Source: CAZDET01 sp964504335 (GTDB lineage: Bacteria > Bacteroidota > Bacteroidia > Chitinophagales > Saprospiraceae). Taken from it: DNA of 64,000 nt. Within the stretch, counting starts at the first letter, position 1; every line of letters starts with the position of its first letter. The notes under the pieces are model-generated. The model was not told the origin of the DNA. It saw only the letters and a list, made by a program, of their open reading frames with translations, and did no database searches. The DNA is taken from NCBI GenBank assembly GCA_964504335.1, contig CAZDET010000011.1, forward strand, positions 36,047 to 100,046, written 5' to 3'. Below, piece after piece: positions 17,881 through 26,055 of the stretch. The position numbers were made by a program, and so were the translations under genes.

Positions 17881-18644
17881 ATGGATCAAACAAGCGCGTT
17901 GAAGACCTGATCGACTACCTCAACGGGGAGTTGAGCGAGGAGCAGGCGCGCAGGCTTACCCGCCAGTTAGCCCAGGAGGAAAGCACCCGGTCCCTATTTG
18001 AAGAATTACAGGAACTAAGGGACGATGTGCGGTCGCTGCCGGACTACGAGCCAAGTAACCAATTGCAGCACCGCTTCGAACGGCAACTCCACAGCGAACA
18101 CGGCCGCCAGGTAAAGGCAAAGCGCCGGCGGCTCTACGCCGCCCTTTCGGCGGCCGCCAGCGCCCTGTTGCTCTTCGGCGCCCTGATTGGTTGGCAATTC
18201 CGATCGGAGGCCCCCGCGGAACGAACAGCTTCGGTCTCCCCGTCCAAACTACTGGAAAATCGGTCCAAAATGGCCGAGCTAATGCAACGACCCGAAGCGA
18301 CCCATCGGGTGAAAGCCACCCGCGTGGCCCTCGAAATCAAAGAACCCGATCGCGAAATCATCCAAAACCTCGGGCAATTGCTAAATTACGACGAAAGTAC
18401 CAACGTGCGCCTTTCGGCACTGGACGCCCTCATCGAACACAGTAGGAGCGACCTCGTCATGGAGGTCCTGCTGGAGGCCTTGCAGCACAACCAACCCGTC
18501 GTGGTCCAGCTGGCCCTCATTCAGGCCTTAGTCGATTTGGGAGAAACCAGAGCTGTACCCCTGCTGGATGAGTGGATCGAAAACGAAGATATCCTCCGTC
18601 AGGTAAAGGACGAAGCCCGGTACGCCCGTTTCAAATTGACGTGA
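17877..18644 (+). CDS. Probable membrane anti-sigma factor with C-terminal HEAT-like repeats
   Basis: The 255-residue product has a charged cytoplasmic N-terminus (1-80, no cysteine, so not a zinc anti-sigma domain) and one membrane helix (about 85-107). A C-terminal helical part (about 140-255) reads like HEAT repeats (NVRLSALDALIEH, PVVVQLALIQALVDLG). The ATGA overlap with the ECF gene implies translational coupling. Membrane topology and position make it the likely antagonist of that sigma factor. The DUF4097 genes that follow are the likely output or sensor part. Confidence 0.72.
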   Translation: MNGSNKRVEDLIDYLNGELSEEQARRLTRQLAQEESTRSLFEELQELRDDVRSLPDYEPSNQLQHRFERQLHSEHGRQVKAKRRRLYAALSAAASALLLFGALIGWQFRSEAPAERTASVSPSKLLENRSKMAELMQRPEATHRVKATRVALEIKEPDREIIQNLGQLLNYDESTNVRLSALDALIEHSRSDLVMEVLLEALQHNQPVVVQLALIQALVDLGETRAVPLLDEWIENEDILRQVKDEARYARFKLT

Positions 18645-18679
18645 ACCCGCAACGAACAACCAATACGCAACTTTAAACA

Positions 18680-19486
18680 ATGAAAATAGTCTACTACTAT
18701 ATCAAACAACCGGGTGCGCTACTCTTGGGCAGCTTTCTGCTGCTCTTCACCCAACTGAATGCCCAACCCGTTTTTCGCCTCGGCGCATCGAATGGAAAAC
18801 TCGTACTTAAAAATGTCGACAATGTTCGGCTGGTCGGCTACACCGGAAAGGAAATTGTATTCACTGCCAAGGGAAGTGTCAACGAGCAACAGGAGGACAA
18901 ACGAGCCGCGGGGCTACGTCAGATCAATGCCCGCGGCCAATCCGACAATACCGGAATGGGGCTCGCCGTACGCAAGCACTCCCAGCACGTGGAAGTAGGC
19001 CAGGTAGCAAGGCGCAGCGAGTACACCTACGTAATTCAAGTGCCCGCCACCATGCGAATCTACTATTCCAGTGCTTCCCACCACAATCAGCAACTCGTCA
19101 TCGAAAATATATCCGAAGAGGTCGAGGCTGACTGCCACCACCACGATATTCTGATGAAAGACGTGACCGGGCCAACGATCGTCAATACGATTTACGGAAA
19201 AATCCGAGCAGAGTACGAAAAAAAAACACCCCAACACGATATGACCCTGCACTCGCATTACGGCGATATCGAGTTTAGGGTGCCTGCCTACGCCAAGGCC
19301 GACTTCCGGCTCCAGTCGAGCTACGGCGATATGTATACCGACCTTGATCTCGAGCTGGAAGAACAGCCGACCAAACTCAAAGACAGCAAATGCGAAGCCG
19401 ACCGGATCGCGGGCAAGCTGAACGGCGGCGGTGTATTGATTACCATTCGGGCTACCTACGACGACATTTACCTGCGCAAAAAATAA
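18680..19486 (+). CDS. Secreted DUF4097-type beta-repeat protein
   Basis: The 268-residue product starts with a signal peptide (about 1-29, ending LNAQ). Repeated short beta-strand units follow, such as SHYGDIEFRVPAYAKADFRLQSSYGDMYTD, characteristic of the DUF4097 adhesin-like fold. It ends with LNGGGVLITIRATYDDIYLRKK, which matches the end of the next gene, so the two are tandem paralogues. It lies 35 bp after the anti-sigma gene. It is probably periplasmic or cell-surface; its exact role is unknown. Confidence 0.75.
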   Translation: MKIVYYYIKQPGALLLGSFLLLFTQLNAQPVFRLGASNGKLVLKNVDNVRLVGYTGKEIVFTAKGSVNEQQEDKRAAGLRQINARGQSDNTGMGLAVRKHSQHVEVGQVARRSEYTYVIQVPATMRIYYSSASHHNQQLVIENISEEVEADCHHHDILMKDVTGPTIVNTIYGKIRAEYEKKTPQHDMTLHSHYGDIEFRVPAYAKADFRLQSSYGDMYTDLDLELEEQPTKLKDSKCEADRIAGKLNGGGVLITIRATYDDIYLRKK

Positions 19487-19501
19487 ACCCACCTATCTGT
19501 T

Positions 19502-20323
19502 ATGAAGCGAGCATTCCCCGGTTTGTTGTTAGTTGTTTGTTTTGGCCTTCCCCTCTTATCCAGTGCTCAACGCACTATCGACAAACGCCTGTCTGTACAT
19601 GCGATCGATCGCCTGCTGATTCAGTCAAAATACGCCAATCTCAGCATAGAACCCTGGGACGGACCAGAGATCCGCATCCTCGGCACTGCCGCTATTAATA
19701 ACGGCCGCAACGACGAAGCCTTCCAACTCATCACGGAGGTGCACAACGGCCAACTGACCGTGGTGTCCTTCCTCGAAAACGAAGAAGACCTTCCCCGTTA
19801 CGCTATTGCCGAACACGACGGCCAACGCTACTACCTCGACGGCGACGATCCCAACGCTTTCGAACGCCTCAAGAAAACACACGGCCAACAGGGCTGGAAT
19901 TTGATGGGCAATAGCCTGATGGTAGACGTCGAGCTCCGGATTCGAGTTCCCCGGGATCTGGCGCTGGAGCTCCAATCAACCTACGGCGATCTGAACCTGG
20001 CCAACTGGTCGCAGTCGGTCCGCGGGCAAACCACCTACGGCCAGGTTACCGCTACCCTAATCCGGCTCCCCGCCAACAGCGAAGTATGGCTACGATCGGA
20101 ATACAAGCTGATCGACATCGCCATTCGGCCATCGACACAGCTCACAGTCGATATTGAATCCGATTACGGCGCCATTTTCACCGATCTCCCCATTGAAGTC
20201 AATACGGAACAGTCGGAAAGTAAAGCCTACAGCGATCGCATCGTCGGCGCCCTCAATGGTGGCGGCTCCGCCCGCCTGCGGGTAGTCGCTAATTACGGCA
20301 ACATTTATCTCCGGGAAGGTTAG
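19502..20323 (+). CDS. Secreted DUF4097-type beta-repeat protein, paralogue of the preceding gene
   Basis: The 273 residues have a signal peptide (about 1-22, ending LSSAQ) and DUF4097-like beta repeats (LQSTYGDLNLANWSQSVRGQTTYGQ, DIESDYGAIFTDLPIEV). The C-terminus LNGGGSARLRVVANYGNIYLREG parallels that of its neighbour 16 bp upstream. It completes the sigma/anti-sigma/DUF4097/DUF4097 operon. The strand direction continues into rplU, but a separate promoter lies in between. Confidence 0.75.
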   Translation: MKRAFPGLLLVVCFGLPLLSSAQRTIDKRLSVHAIDRLLIQSKYANLSIEPWDGPEIRILGTAAINNGRNDEAFQLITEVHNGQLTVVSFLENEEDLPRYAIAEHDGQRYYLDGDDPNAFERLKKTHGQQGWNLMGNSLMVDVELRIRVPRDLALELQSTYGDLNLANWSQSVRGQTTYGQVTATLIRLPANSEVWLRSEYKLIDIAIRPSTQLTVDIESDYGAIFTDLPIEVNTEQSESKAYSDRIVGALNGGGSARLRVVANYGNIYLREG

Positions 20324-20343
20324 GGGGTTCGGCCGCTTTTACG

Positions 20344-20351
20344 TACCTTTG
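20344..20351 (+). promoter_or_regulatory. -7 promoter element of rplU-rpmA
   Basis: TACCTTTG matches the Bacteroidota TAnnTTTG consensus and lies 35 bp before the rplU start, only 20 bp after the preceding stop codon. It marks an independent ribosomal-protein transcript. Confidence 0.6.
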
Positions 20352-20386
20352 CGGGCCAAATTAATCGTTCACGTTAATCGTAACTG

Positions 20387-20695
20387 ATGTTCGCAATCGT
20401 AACCATAGCTGGTCAGCAGTTCAAAGTCGAGGAGGGTCAGGAGATCTTCGTCCACCAGCTAGAAGCCGATGCGGGAGACAGCATCACCTTCGACCAGGTA
20501 CATTTCCTGGGTTCGGATGATCGCTTCTCCATCGGCAAGCCGATGCTGAATGCCTCCGTTTCGGCCACCGTGCTGGAACACCAAAAAGGCGATAAGGTCG
20601 TCGTTTTCAAGAAGAAGCGGCGCAAAGGGTACCGGGTGAAAAACGGGCACCGCCAATCTTTTACCAAAATTAAGATCGATAGCATTACCGAGTAA
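20387..20695 (+). CDS. rplU: 50S ribosomal protein L21
   Basis: L21 binds 23S rRNA in the large subunit. The 102 residues match the core L21 length and contain the family text MFAIVTIAGQQFKVEEGQ and the basic C-terminal HRQSFTKIKI. In many Bacteroidota L21 is the protein that carries a C-terminal HhH extension. Here L21 is short, and the extension is on L27, encoded 32 bp downstream. Confidence 0.97.
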   Translation: MFAIVTIAGQQFKVEEGQEIFVHQLEADAGDSITFDQVHFLGSDDRFSIGKPMLNASVSATVLEHQKGDKVVVFKKKRRKGYRVKNGHRQSFTKIKIDSITE

Positions 20696-20727
20696 TGCAC
20701 ACTCATCTTCCATAAAGATCGTACATC

Positions 20728-21549
20728 ATGGCACACAAAAAAGGGGTAGGTAGTACGGATAACGGCCGTGACAGTAATCCTAAACGATTAGGTGTAAAAC
20801 TATTCGGCGGTCAGCACGCCATTCCAGGAAATATTCTCGTCCGGCAGCGCGGCACGCGCTTCCATCCGGGCGAAAACGTCTACATGGGTAAAGACTTCAC
20901 CCTGCACGCCCGAGTGGAAGGGGAAGTGGTCTTCACGAAAAAGCGGCTCGGTCGTACCTTCGTAAGTATTCGACCTTTCGAAGAAGACGGAACGGTAGTC
21001 GTCGAAGCACCGGCCATCCCCGAGCAGGAGCCGGAGGCTGAAGTAACCGCAACACCGGAAACTGAAGTAACCGCAACACCGGAAACTGAAGTGACCGAAA
21101 CGCCGGAAGCCGAAGTACCGGAAACACCGGAGGCCGAAGTGACCGAAACACCGGAGGCTGAAGCGACCGAAACACCGGAGGCCGAAGTGACCGAAACGCC
21201 GGAAGCCGAAGTAACCGAAACGCCGGAAGCCGAGATACGCCCCTCTTCTGTGGTTCTTCCCAGCGGGAAAAAAATCAAAGTCGACGATTTAAAGGTCATT
21301 GAAGGAGTTGGCCCCAAGATCGAGTCGCTGCTCCAAGACGGTGGGATCACTAGTTGGGCAATCCTCGCCGACGCTCCCATCGACCGATTGAAAGAAATCC
21401 TCGAAGCAGCCGGTCCCCGCTACCGGGTACACGATCCGGCCACCTGGGCCAAGCAAGCCCGCCTCGCTGCTGACAACAAGTGGGAAGAGCTGGAAGCTCT
21501 TCAGCAGAACCTCAAGGGGGGTAAAGAGGTGAAGGAGGAAGAGGAGTAA
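20728..21549 (+). CDS. rpmA: Ribosomal protein L27 fused to an acidic octapeptide repeat and a helix-hairpin-helix domain
   Basis: Residues 1 to about 85 are ordinary L27 (MAHKKGVGSTDNGRDSNPKRLGVKLFGGQ split over the N-terminus, then IPGNILVRQRGT). Free L27 is about 85-90 residues; this product has 273. Residues 105-168 are eight units of the type EVTETPEA, strongly acidic. About residues 175-255 form an HhH domain (VDDLKVIEGVGPKIESLLQDGG...LAAD) of the kind usually seen at the end of Bacteroidota L21. The tail is acidic (KEEEE). The fusion is in one uninterrupted frame. Its function is unknown; RNA or DNA contact through the HhH is plausible. Confidence 0.92.
   Translation: MAHKKGVGSTDNGRDSNPKRLGVKLFGGQHAIPGNILVRQRGTRFHPGENVYMGKDFTLHARVEGEVVFTKKRLGRTFVSIRPFEEDGTVVVEAPAIPEQEPEAEVTATPETEVTATPETEVTETPEAEVPETPEAEVTETPEAEATETPEAEVTETPEAEVTETPEAEIRPSSVVLPSGKKIKVDDLKVIEGVGPKIESLLQDGGITSWAILADAPIDRLKEILEAAGPRYRVHDPATWAKQARLAADNKWEELEALQQNLKGGKEVKEEEE
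21040..21231 (+). repeat. Eight tandem 24-bp units inside rpmA
   Basis: Eight consecutive 24-bp units encode E-V-T-E-T-P-E-A and close variants. Differences are mostly silent or conservative (T/E, V/A, T/P), so the repeat is old enough to have drifted but keeps its acidic, proline-containing character. Such arrays can change copy number by slippage. Confidence 0.9.
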
Positions 21550-21573
21550 TGATTTAATGTGCTGATTTGTCCG

Positions 21574-21623
21574 TGTGCCAATGTGTTGTTCGCCCATATT
21601 TAATTGCCCGCCACATTGGCACA
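21574..21623. terminator. Inverted repeat between convergent genes, family of TGTGCCAAT repeats (copy A)
   Basis: TGTGCCAATGTG (21574-21585) and CACATTGGCACA (21612-21623) are perfect 12-bp complements around a 26-bp loop, between the ends of rpmA and the TPR-SH3 gene. The same words recur at three other gene ends in the window. It probably acts as a two-way terminator, although no strong U-tract is present. Confidence 0.5.
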
Positions 21624-21627
21624 TGGA

Positions 21628-22395
21628 TCAAATAATCCCCAAATCTCCCTCCGGCAGCCATCCCTGTCGACCGTTTTCCAACTCGACTTTTCGCCAGTCT
21701 TCGTATTGATCAATCAGACGGACGCGCAAGCCGACTGGTACAGCCGTGCCTGCTTCCGGAGCATCCATCCCCGGAGCAACCCGAAGGGTACTATTTGCTT
21801 CAAGTAAGATAGCTGCATCGCGCCGTTCAAGTTGATGCCGGCGCTCCAGCGCCAGGCCAATCCCCAAAAAAGCGACCAGTAGCAAGCTTCCGGCAATGGC
21901 CCTCCCCCACCGAAATTGAATGCGGGGAGTCGACCAGGCGAGGAACGCCAGCAGAGCCAGCCACAGGCAACTAAGCACAAATACCGCCCACCCATCCGGA
22001 ACCATCCACCCGGCAAGTTGCTGCCACCAGCGATAAAGAAAAAAGCCGGGATACGCAGGAGACAACCCTTCTGCCTGCCGACGCACGAAGTTGAGGTTGT
22101 ACCGGAGATCGCCGTTCTGGGGAGCCAGCCGCAAGCCGCGCTCAAAGTTCAGGATCGCACGCCCGATATCCCCCCTTCGGAAGTAGGCGCTGCCGAGATT
22201 TTGGTGAAGCCGGGCCGAAGTGTATCCCGCGGTGATCACAGCTTCATATCCTTCGATGGCAGCCGCGTAATCTTCCGCTTGCATGGCTGCTTGTGCCTGC
22301 TCCAAGTTCGAACGCACACCATCTGATTGGCCCGGCAACGGAACGGCATAAAAACAAATCAACAGTAGCAAGGAAAGGTATCTCATTTGATTCAT
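21628..22395 (-). CDS. BatE-like TPR and SH3 membrane protein
   Basis: The 255 residues show a signal peptide or N-terminal helix (about 1-22) and two TPR-like repeats (about 28-105, LHQNLGSAYFRRGDIGRAILNFERGLRLAP). Two membrane helices follow (about 134-155 and 165-182), then a C-terminal bacterial SH3 domain (NSTLRVAPGMDAPEAG...WRKVELENGRQGWL). This is the layout of BatE in Bacteroidota aerotolerance operons, but no BatA-D genes are adjacent. Its start overlaps the stop of the OstA-like gene by 4 bp, so the two are translationally coupled. Confidence 0.75.
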   Translation of the reverse strand: MNQMRYLSLLLLICFYAVPLPGQSDGVRSNLEQAQAAMQAEDYAAAIEGYEAVITAGYTSARLHQNLGSAYFRRGDIGRAILNFERGLRLAPQNGDLRYNLNFVRRQAEGLSPAYPGFFLYRWWQQLAGWMVPDGWAVFVLSCLWLALLAFLAWSTPRIQFRWGRAIAGSLLLVAFLGIGLALERRHQLERRDAAILLEANSTLRVAPGMDAPEAGTAVPVGLRVRLIDQYEDWRKVELENGRQGWLPEGDLGII

Positions 22396-24269
22396 TCGGA
22401 TTGGTCATCGGGATCTTCAGGAACGGCAAGCGGTACCGAAGGTTGCCGGAGCGTCAGCAGCGACTCCAGGGAGTTGGGGCGCCCATCCGTTCGCCAATTG
22501 TATCCTTCCAGCTTAATCGCTTCGTGGTCGACGGCTCCCATCGGGTCCAAGCGCCCGCCGGGCGATTTCAGCAACGTAATGGTTTGTACCGCCTGATCTT
22601 CAAATCCAACCTGCATCTCGCTGCAAGCGGTCTTATTAACTCCCACGTAAGCTCCGGCTTCATCTTGTGCGTAGTACACGATTTCCGCATTTCCCGACAC
22701 ATCGAGTCGTTTCAGCTCATTGCTGTCAAAACGGGCTTCGATTAACTTTCCCTTGATTTGGTTGAAGAACACGGAATCGGTGCTGGTGATGATAAACCCT
22801 CGCTGCCTCAGGAATATCCGATCCAGTTGCTGATTGGCCAACTGAATATCAATTGTATCGCCGGTAAACTGAGAGGTATCCGACCAGATAACTGGATCGC
22901 GGAACAGGCGAAAGATCGAATCTGCCGTGCTGTAGGCCAGCGAGTCGCAAAGGGCTTGCAAGTCCTTTTTGAAGATCCGCACATCGTTGTAGGCATAGAG
23001 TTCACGGCTGGTAGTATCCACTTTCGGATTCAGTGAATCAGCAGCAGGCCGCTGCGAAAACAAGGTATCGCTACTTAGGTAGAGGGAGTCGCCATCAATA
23101 ATCGTGATGAGCAATGGCCGGCCTCTCCGGCCTCCGGATGCTTTGAGATAGCCGGTACTTTGATTGTACTCCGCCTGCGCGCACTGTATGGTCAGATCGG
23201 CGGAGGTATCCCGCCAGATGACATTGCCGGTGGCCAAACCCAGGCCACGCTCCTCGCGGTAGTCGACGGAATCCGCTTCGAGTAGATTGGGGGGATCACT
23301 GATGAGGGACCGTCCGAGAGTGGTGTAGACTTCCCGTTTGGCGTCGTACCGAATGGCCGCTGCCCGGATGGTCCGGGCGGAATCCCGGAAGAAGGCGTCC
23401 CCTTCGAGTTCAGTGATGTCGTCGCGTTCGTTGTAGATGATGCGGCGCCCCGTTGCCAGGCGTTTACTTCCCTCTTCAAAACGGGCATTCCCGTCCAACA
23501 CGTAGATCTGAGCGTTGCCATCGTAGACGATTCGATCGGCAGAGGCCCGTTGTTCTCCTTTTAGGTACTGCGCATTTTGCCGAAATTCGGCGAGGTTATT
23601 CTTCACGTCGTAATAGCCGGCTTCGCAATACACCCGGCTGCTATCGCTGCGAAAAACGGTAGGCCCCAGAAAATAGACGATCTCCGTTTCCGTGTCGTAC
23701 TGGAGGGTATCGGCTCGCATCTCGAAACGCGGATCGATCACCACCACGCTATCGCGGAAGAAGATCTGCCGGTCGTCTACGTAATAGTAGCCACGTTTAC
23801 TAGACAGTTGCGTCTCGCCGTTGGTGAGCACGGCCCCATCGGTGTAGGTGGCCAGCTTGGTCTTCAAATCGTATACCAGTCGGTCGGTAAACAGCTGGCG
23901 GTCCCCGTTAATCAACACGACGTTTTGAATCAAGTTAGCGACTTCTTCCTCGGCGTCGTAATACAGCGAATCGCTGAAGGCGCTGGTTGAATCGCCCTGC
24001 TGGATAACGACATTCCCTTCCGCAAACAACTGGATGCTATTTTCTAGCGTCGCGCTGTCGCAGTACATATACACGCTATCCTGGCTGAGCTCGACATTCC
24101 CGATGAGCCGCTGCCGTGTGCCGGAGGGGCGCAATTGGGTAATTTCGAGGAGATCGGCATGGTCGACATCGAGGCGCTGCCGCTCTCCATCCTGGCTGAG
24201 CCCGATTAGTGGAAGGCCCAGTAGTATCAGGAAGAGCAATGAGGGTATGTGGAGGTTAGTACGTTGCAC
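22392..24269 (-). CDS. OstA/LptA-like outer-membrane biogenesis protein
   Basis: The 625-residue product has a signal peptide (about 1-26, ending GLSQ). Long runs of LptA/OstA-type beta repeats follow, in which text like YDAKREVYTTLGRSLISD and IQLFAEGNVVIQQGDST recurs about every 25-30 residues. Members of this OstA-like family are expected in the periplasm or outer membrane and are thought to help move LPS; that role is family knowledge, not shown here. The coupled downstream gene is the TPR-SH3 membrane protein. Confidence 0.82.
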   Translation of the reverse strand: MQRTNLHIPSLLFLILLGLPLIGLSQDGERQRLDVDHADLLEITQLRPSGTRQRLIGNVELSQDSVYMYCDSATLENSIQLFAEGNVVIQQGDSTSAFSDSLYYDAEEEVANLIQNVVLINGDRQLFTDRLVYDLKTKLATYTDGAVLTNGETQLSSKRGYYYVDDRQIFFRDSVVVIDPRFEMRADTLQYDTETEIVYFLGPTVFRSDSSRVYCEAGYYDVKNNLAEFRQNAQYLKGEQRASADRIVYDGNAQIYVLDGNARFEEGSKRLATGRRIIYNERDDITELEGDAFFRDSARTIRAAAIRYDAKREVYTTLGRSLISDPPNLLEADSVDYREERGLGLATGNVIWRDTSADLTIQCAQAEYNQSTGYLKASGGRRGRPLLITIIDGDSLYLSSDTLFSQRPAADSLNPKVDTTSRELYAYNDVRIFKKDLQALCDSLAYSTADSIFRLFRDPVIWSDTSQFTGDTIDIQLANQQLDRIFLRQRGFIITSTDSVFFNQIKGKLIEARFDSNELKRLDVSGNAEIVYYAQDEAGAYVGVNKTACSEMQVGFEDQAVQTITLLKSPGGRLDPMGAVDHEAIKLEGYNWRTDGRPNSLESLLTLRQPSVPLAVPEDPDDQSE

Positions 24270-24348
24270 TCAAATAGTTGTTTTTATTGAATAGCATAAC
24301 GCATCTCAAATTGGTTGTGCCGGCTGATCCAGGTACATTAAACATGGT

Positions 24349-25503
24349 TTAACCTTCTCCCAGGATCAAATCGCTTGCCTCTTCGGCCAGCAGGCTACTC
24401 AGCGCTACTCCCATACCGGCCAATCGGACCGCCAGGAAGATTCGATCAGACAAAGGCCGAACGATGGGGGTTTTCTTTGGCCCCTGTGCAATGATCCCGC
24501 TCCATTCGAACGCGACGGGCAGTTCAGCGGCTTTCCGGCCCGTCCAGGTGGCTAACTTATCGTGGAGAAATGACCGGATGACCGGATGCGCGCCAAAATC
24601 TGCCGTGGCCTCTCCGGTCAAATCCAGATGCCTTCCTCCTCCAATCAGCAGCCGGTTTCCGACATTACGCCAGTAAATATACCCCTGATGATGATGAAAG
24701 CAGCCCTTAATTGCCACCCCATCGAGGGGTTCGGTAATGAGTACCTGATTACGGGCCGGTTCGATAGGTACTGCCGCAACCAACCCGTCGGTAAATGCAT
24801 TCGTGGCCAGCAGCACCCGACGGGCTTCGATGGTGCGGGGCAGCGAAGTCTGCAGTTGCACCGTGGAGGGACCTTCGTTGTAGCTGCGGACTTCGACCCC
24901 AGTTAGCACCGGAATATCAAGGGCAGCGGCTCGTTGCAGCAGGTGGCGCATTAGTGCCCCCGGATCGAGCTGCCCTTCCAACTCATTGCGGATCATGTGC
25001 CGGATGGAATGCAACCCAAAGTCGGCAATTCGATCATCAACAACCCGAAAAACCTCCCGATGGCCGGTGATGGTGGCCGTCCGTTGGTTGAAATAGGCCA
25101 TTTGCTCGACGCAGCGTTCGAAGATTTCCTCCTCTTCGTCCTCGAATAATTCATAGCCTCCCCACTGATGGTACCGAATGGCATCCGTTGGAAAGCGGCG
25201 TTTCAGCAATTCCAAGCCGCGAAAACGTCGATCGACTGTTTGCCAGACGTCGTCTTCCGGCATTTCCCGAAGGTCGGCCAGCAATTCGGTAAGGCTGCCG
25301 AAGCAGGCAAAGCCCGCGTTGCGGGTGCTGGCGCCGATCGGTAGCGGACCGCGATCGACCACGACAAGTCGCAGCTTCGGCCTCCGTTCCTTGAGGCGAA
25401 TGGCGCTCTGGAGGCCAGTGAGCCCCCCTCCGACAATAAGGAGGTCGAGGTCGGCAAAGAAGTTTTGATACTCCCAGTAACTGGTGCGGTAATTCAAAGG
25501 CAT
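24349..25503 (-). CDS. FAD-dependent amino acid oxidase-type (DAO) oxidoreductase
   Basis: The 384 residues carry an N-terminal dinucleotide fold, DLLIVGGGLTGLQSAIRL (about 19-36), and the DAO-type continuation ASTRNAGFACFGSLTELL. The C-terminal part contains a second flavin contact (FLAVRLAGMGVALSSLLA). The family oxidises amines or amino acids; the substrate cannot be read from sequence. The gene is transcribed divergently from the DUF4293 gene across a 56-bp region with an inverted repeat. Confidence 0.85.
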   Translation of the reverse strand: MPLNYRTSYWEYQNFFADLDLLIVGGGLTGLQSAIRLKERRPKLRLVVVDRGPLPIGASTRNAGFACFGSLTELLADLREMPEDDVWQTVDRRFRGLELLKRRFPTDAIRYHQWGGYELFEDEEEEIFERCVEQMAYFNQRTATITGHREVFRVVDDRIADFGLHSIRHMIRNELEGQLDPGALMRHLLQRAAALDIPVLTGVEVRSYNEGPSTVQLQTSLPRTIEARRVLLATNAFTDGLVAAVPIEPARNQVLITEPLDGVAIKGCFHHHQGYIYWRNVGNRLLIGGGRHLDLTGEATADFGAHPVIRSFLHDKLATWTGRKAAELPVAFEWSGIIAQGPKKTPIVRPLSDRIFLAVRLAGMGVALSSLLAEEASDLILGEG

Positions 25504-25517
25504 TATTCTGATCCCTG

Positions 25518-25554
25518 CTGCGTTCCACCTATCTTTGCGCCAAACAGAACGCAG
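25518..25554 (+). promoter_or_regulatory. Promoter bracketed by an 8-bp inverted repeat
   Basis: CTGCGTTC (25518-25525) and GAACGCAG (25547-25554) are perfect complements and enclose TATCTTTG (25530-25537), the -7 element of the DUF4293 gene. The repeat could be an operator for both divergent genes or a leader hairpin. Confidence 0.5.
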
Positions 25555-25559
25555 TTTTC

Positions 25560-25991
25560 ATGATTCAACGCATTCAGACGATTTTTCTCTTTTTGGCGGC
25601 AGCTGCTTCTTTTGCGGGGTTGGCGCTTCCATTTGCCACCACCGGGCAGCCCGTTGCCGCCAGTCGGCTATTCGACGATCAAACCTTTACATTGATGGAT
25701 AATGAAATCCTGCTCGCTGCATTCCTGCTAGCGGGTGCCATCTGGTTGATCGATATATTCCTGTTCCGCAACCGCCCTTTGCAGATACGCCTTGCCTACA
25801 TTGGCATACTCGTACTTCTTTTCGGCATCGGCCTGGGAGCCTCCTTTTTCTTTCGGGACCCCGCCGTGGAGCGCGCACAAGTAGCAATCGGAGTCGGTCT
25901 TCCCATCGTGGCGCTAATTGCGGCAATACTGGCGCGCAATGCCATCCGCAAAGACGAAAAACTCGTTCGGTCTGCCGACCGGCTTCGGTAA
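25560..25991 (+). CDS. DUF4293 four-helix membrane protein
   Basis: The 143 residues start MIQRIQTIFLFLAAAA, the conserved N-terminus of DUF4293, and form four membrane helices (about 6-26, 46-67, 76-98, 109-128). A short basic C-terminus follows. The family is small, restricted to Bacteroidota and of unknown function. A -7 element lies 22 bp before the start, and a clear two-way terminator follows. Confidence 0.85.
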   Translation: MIQRIQTIFLFLAAAASFAGLALPFATTGQPVAASRLFDDQTFTLMDNEILLAAFLLAGAIWLIDIFLFRNRPLQIRLAYIGILVLLFGIGLGASFFFRDPAVERAQVAIGVGLPIVALIAAILARNAIRKDEKLVRSADRLR

Positions 25992-25997
25992 TTCAAA

Positions 25998-26027
25998 AAA
26001 GGCTTCCATCTTATGATAGAAGCCTTT
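25998..26027. terminator. Bidirectional intrinsic terminator
   Basis: AAAGGCTTC and GAAGCCTTT form a perfect 9-bp stem extended inwards by ATC/GAT around TTAT. A-rich and T-rich flanks lie on both sides. It separates the convergent DUF4293 and exbD genes. Confidence 0.85.
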
Positions 26028-26055
26028 CTTGATTGACTAAAGGACAAAAGACCAA

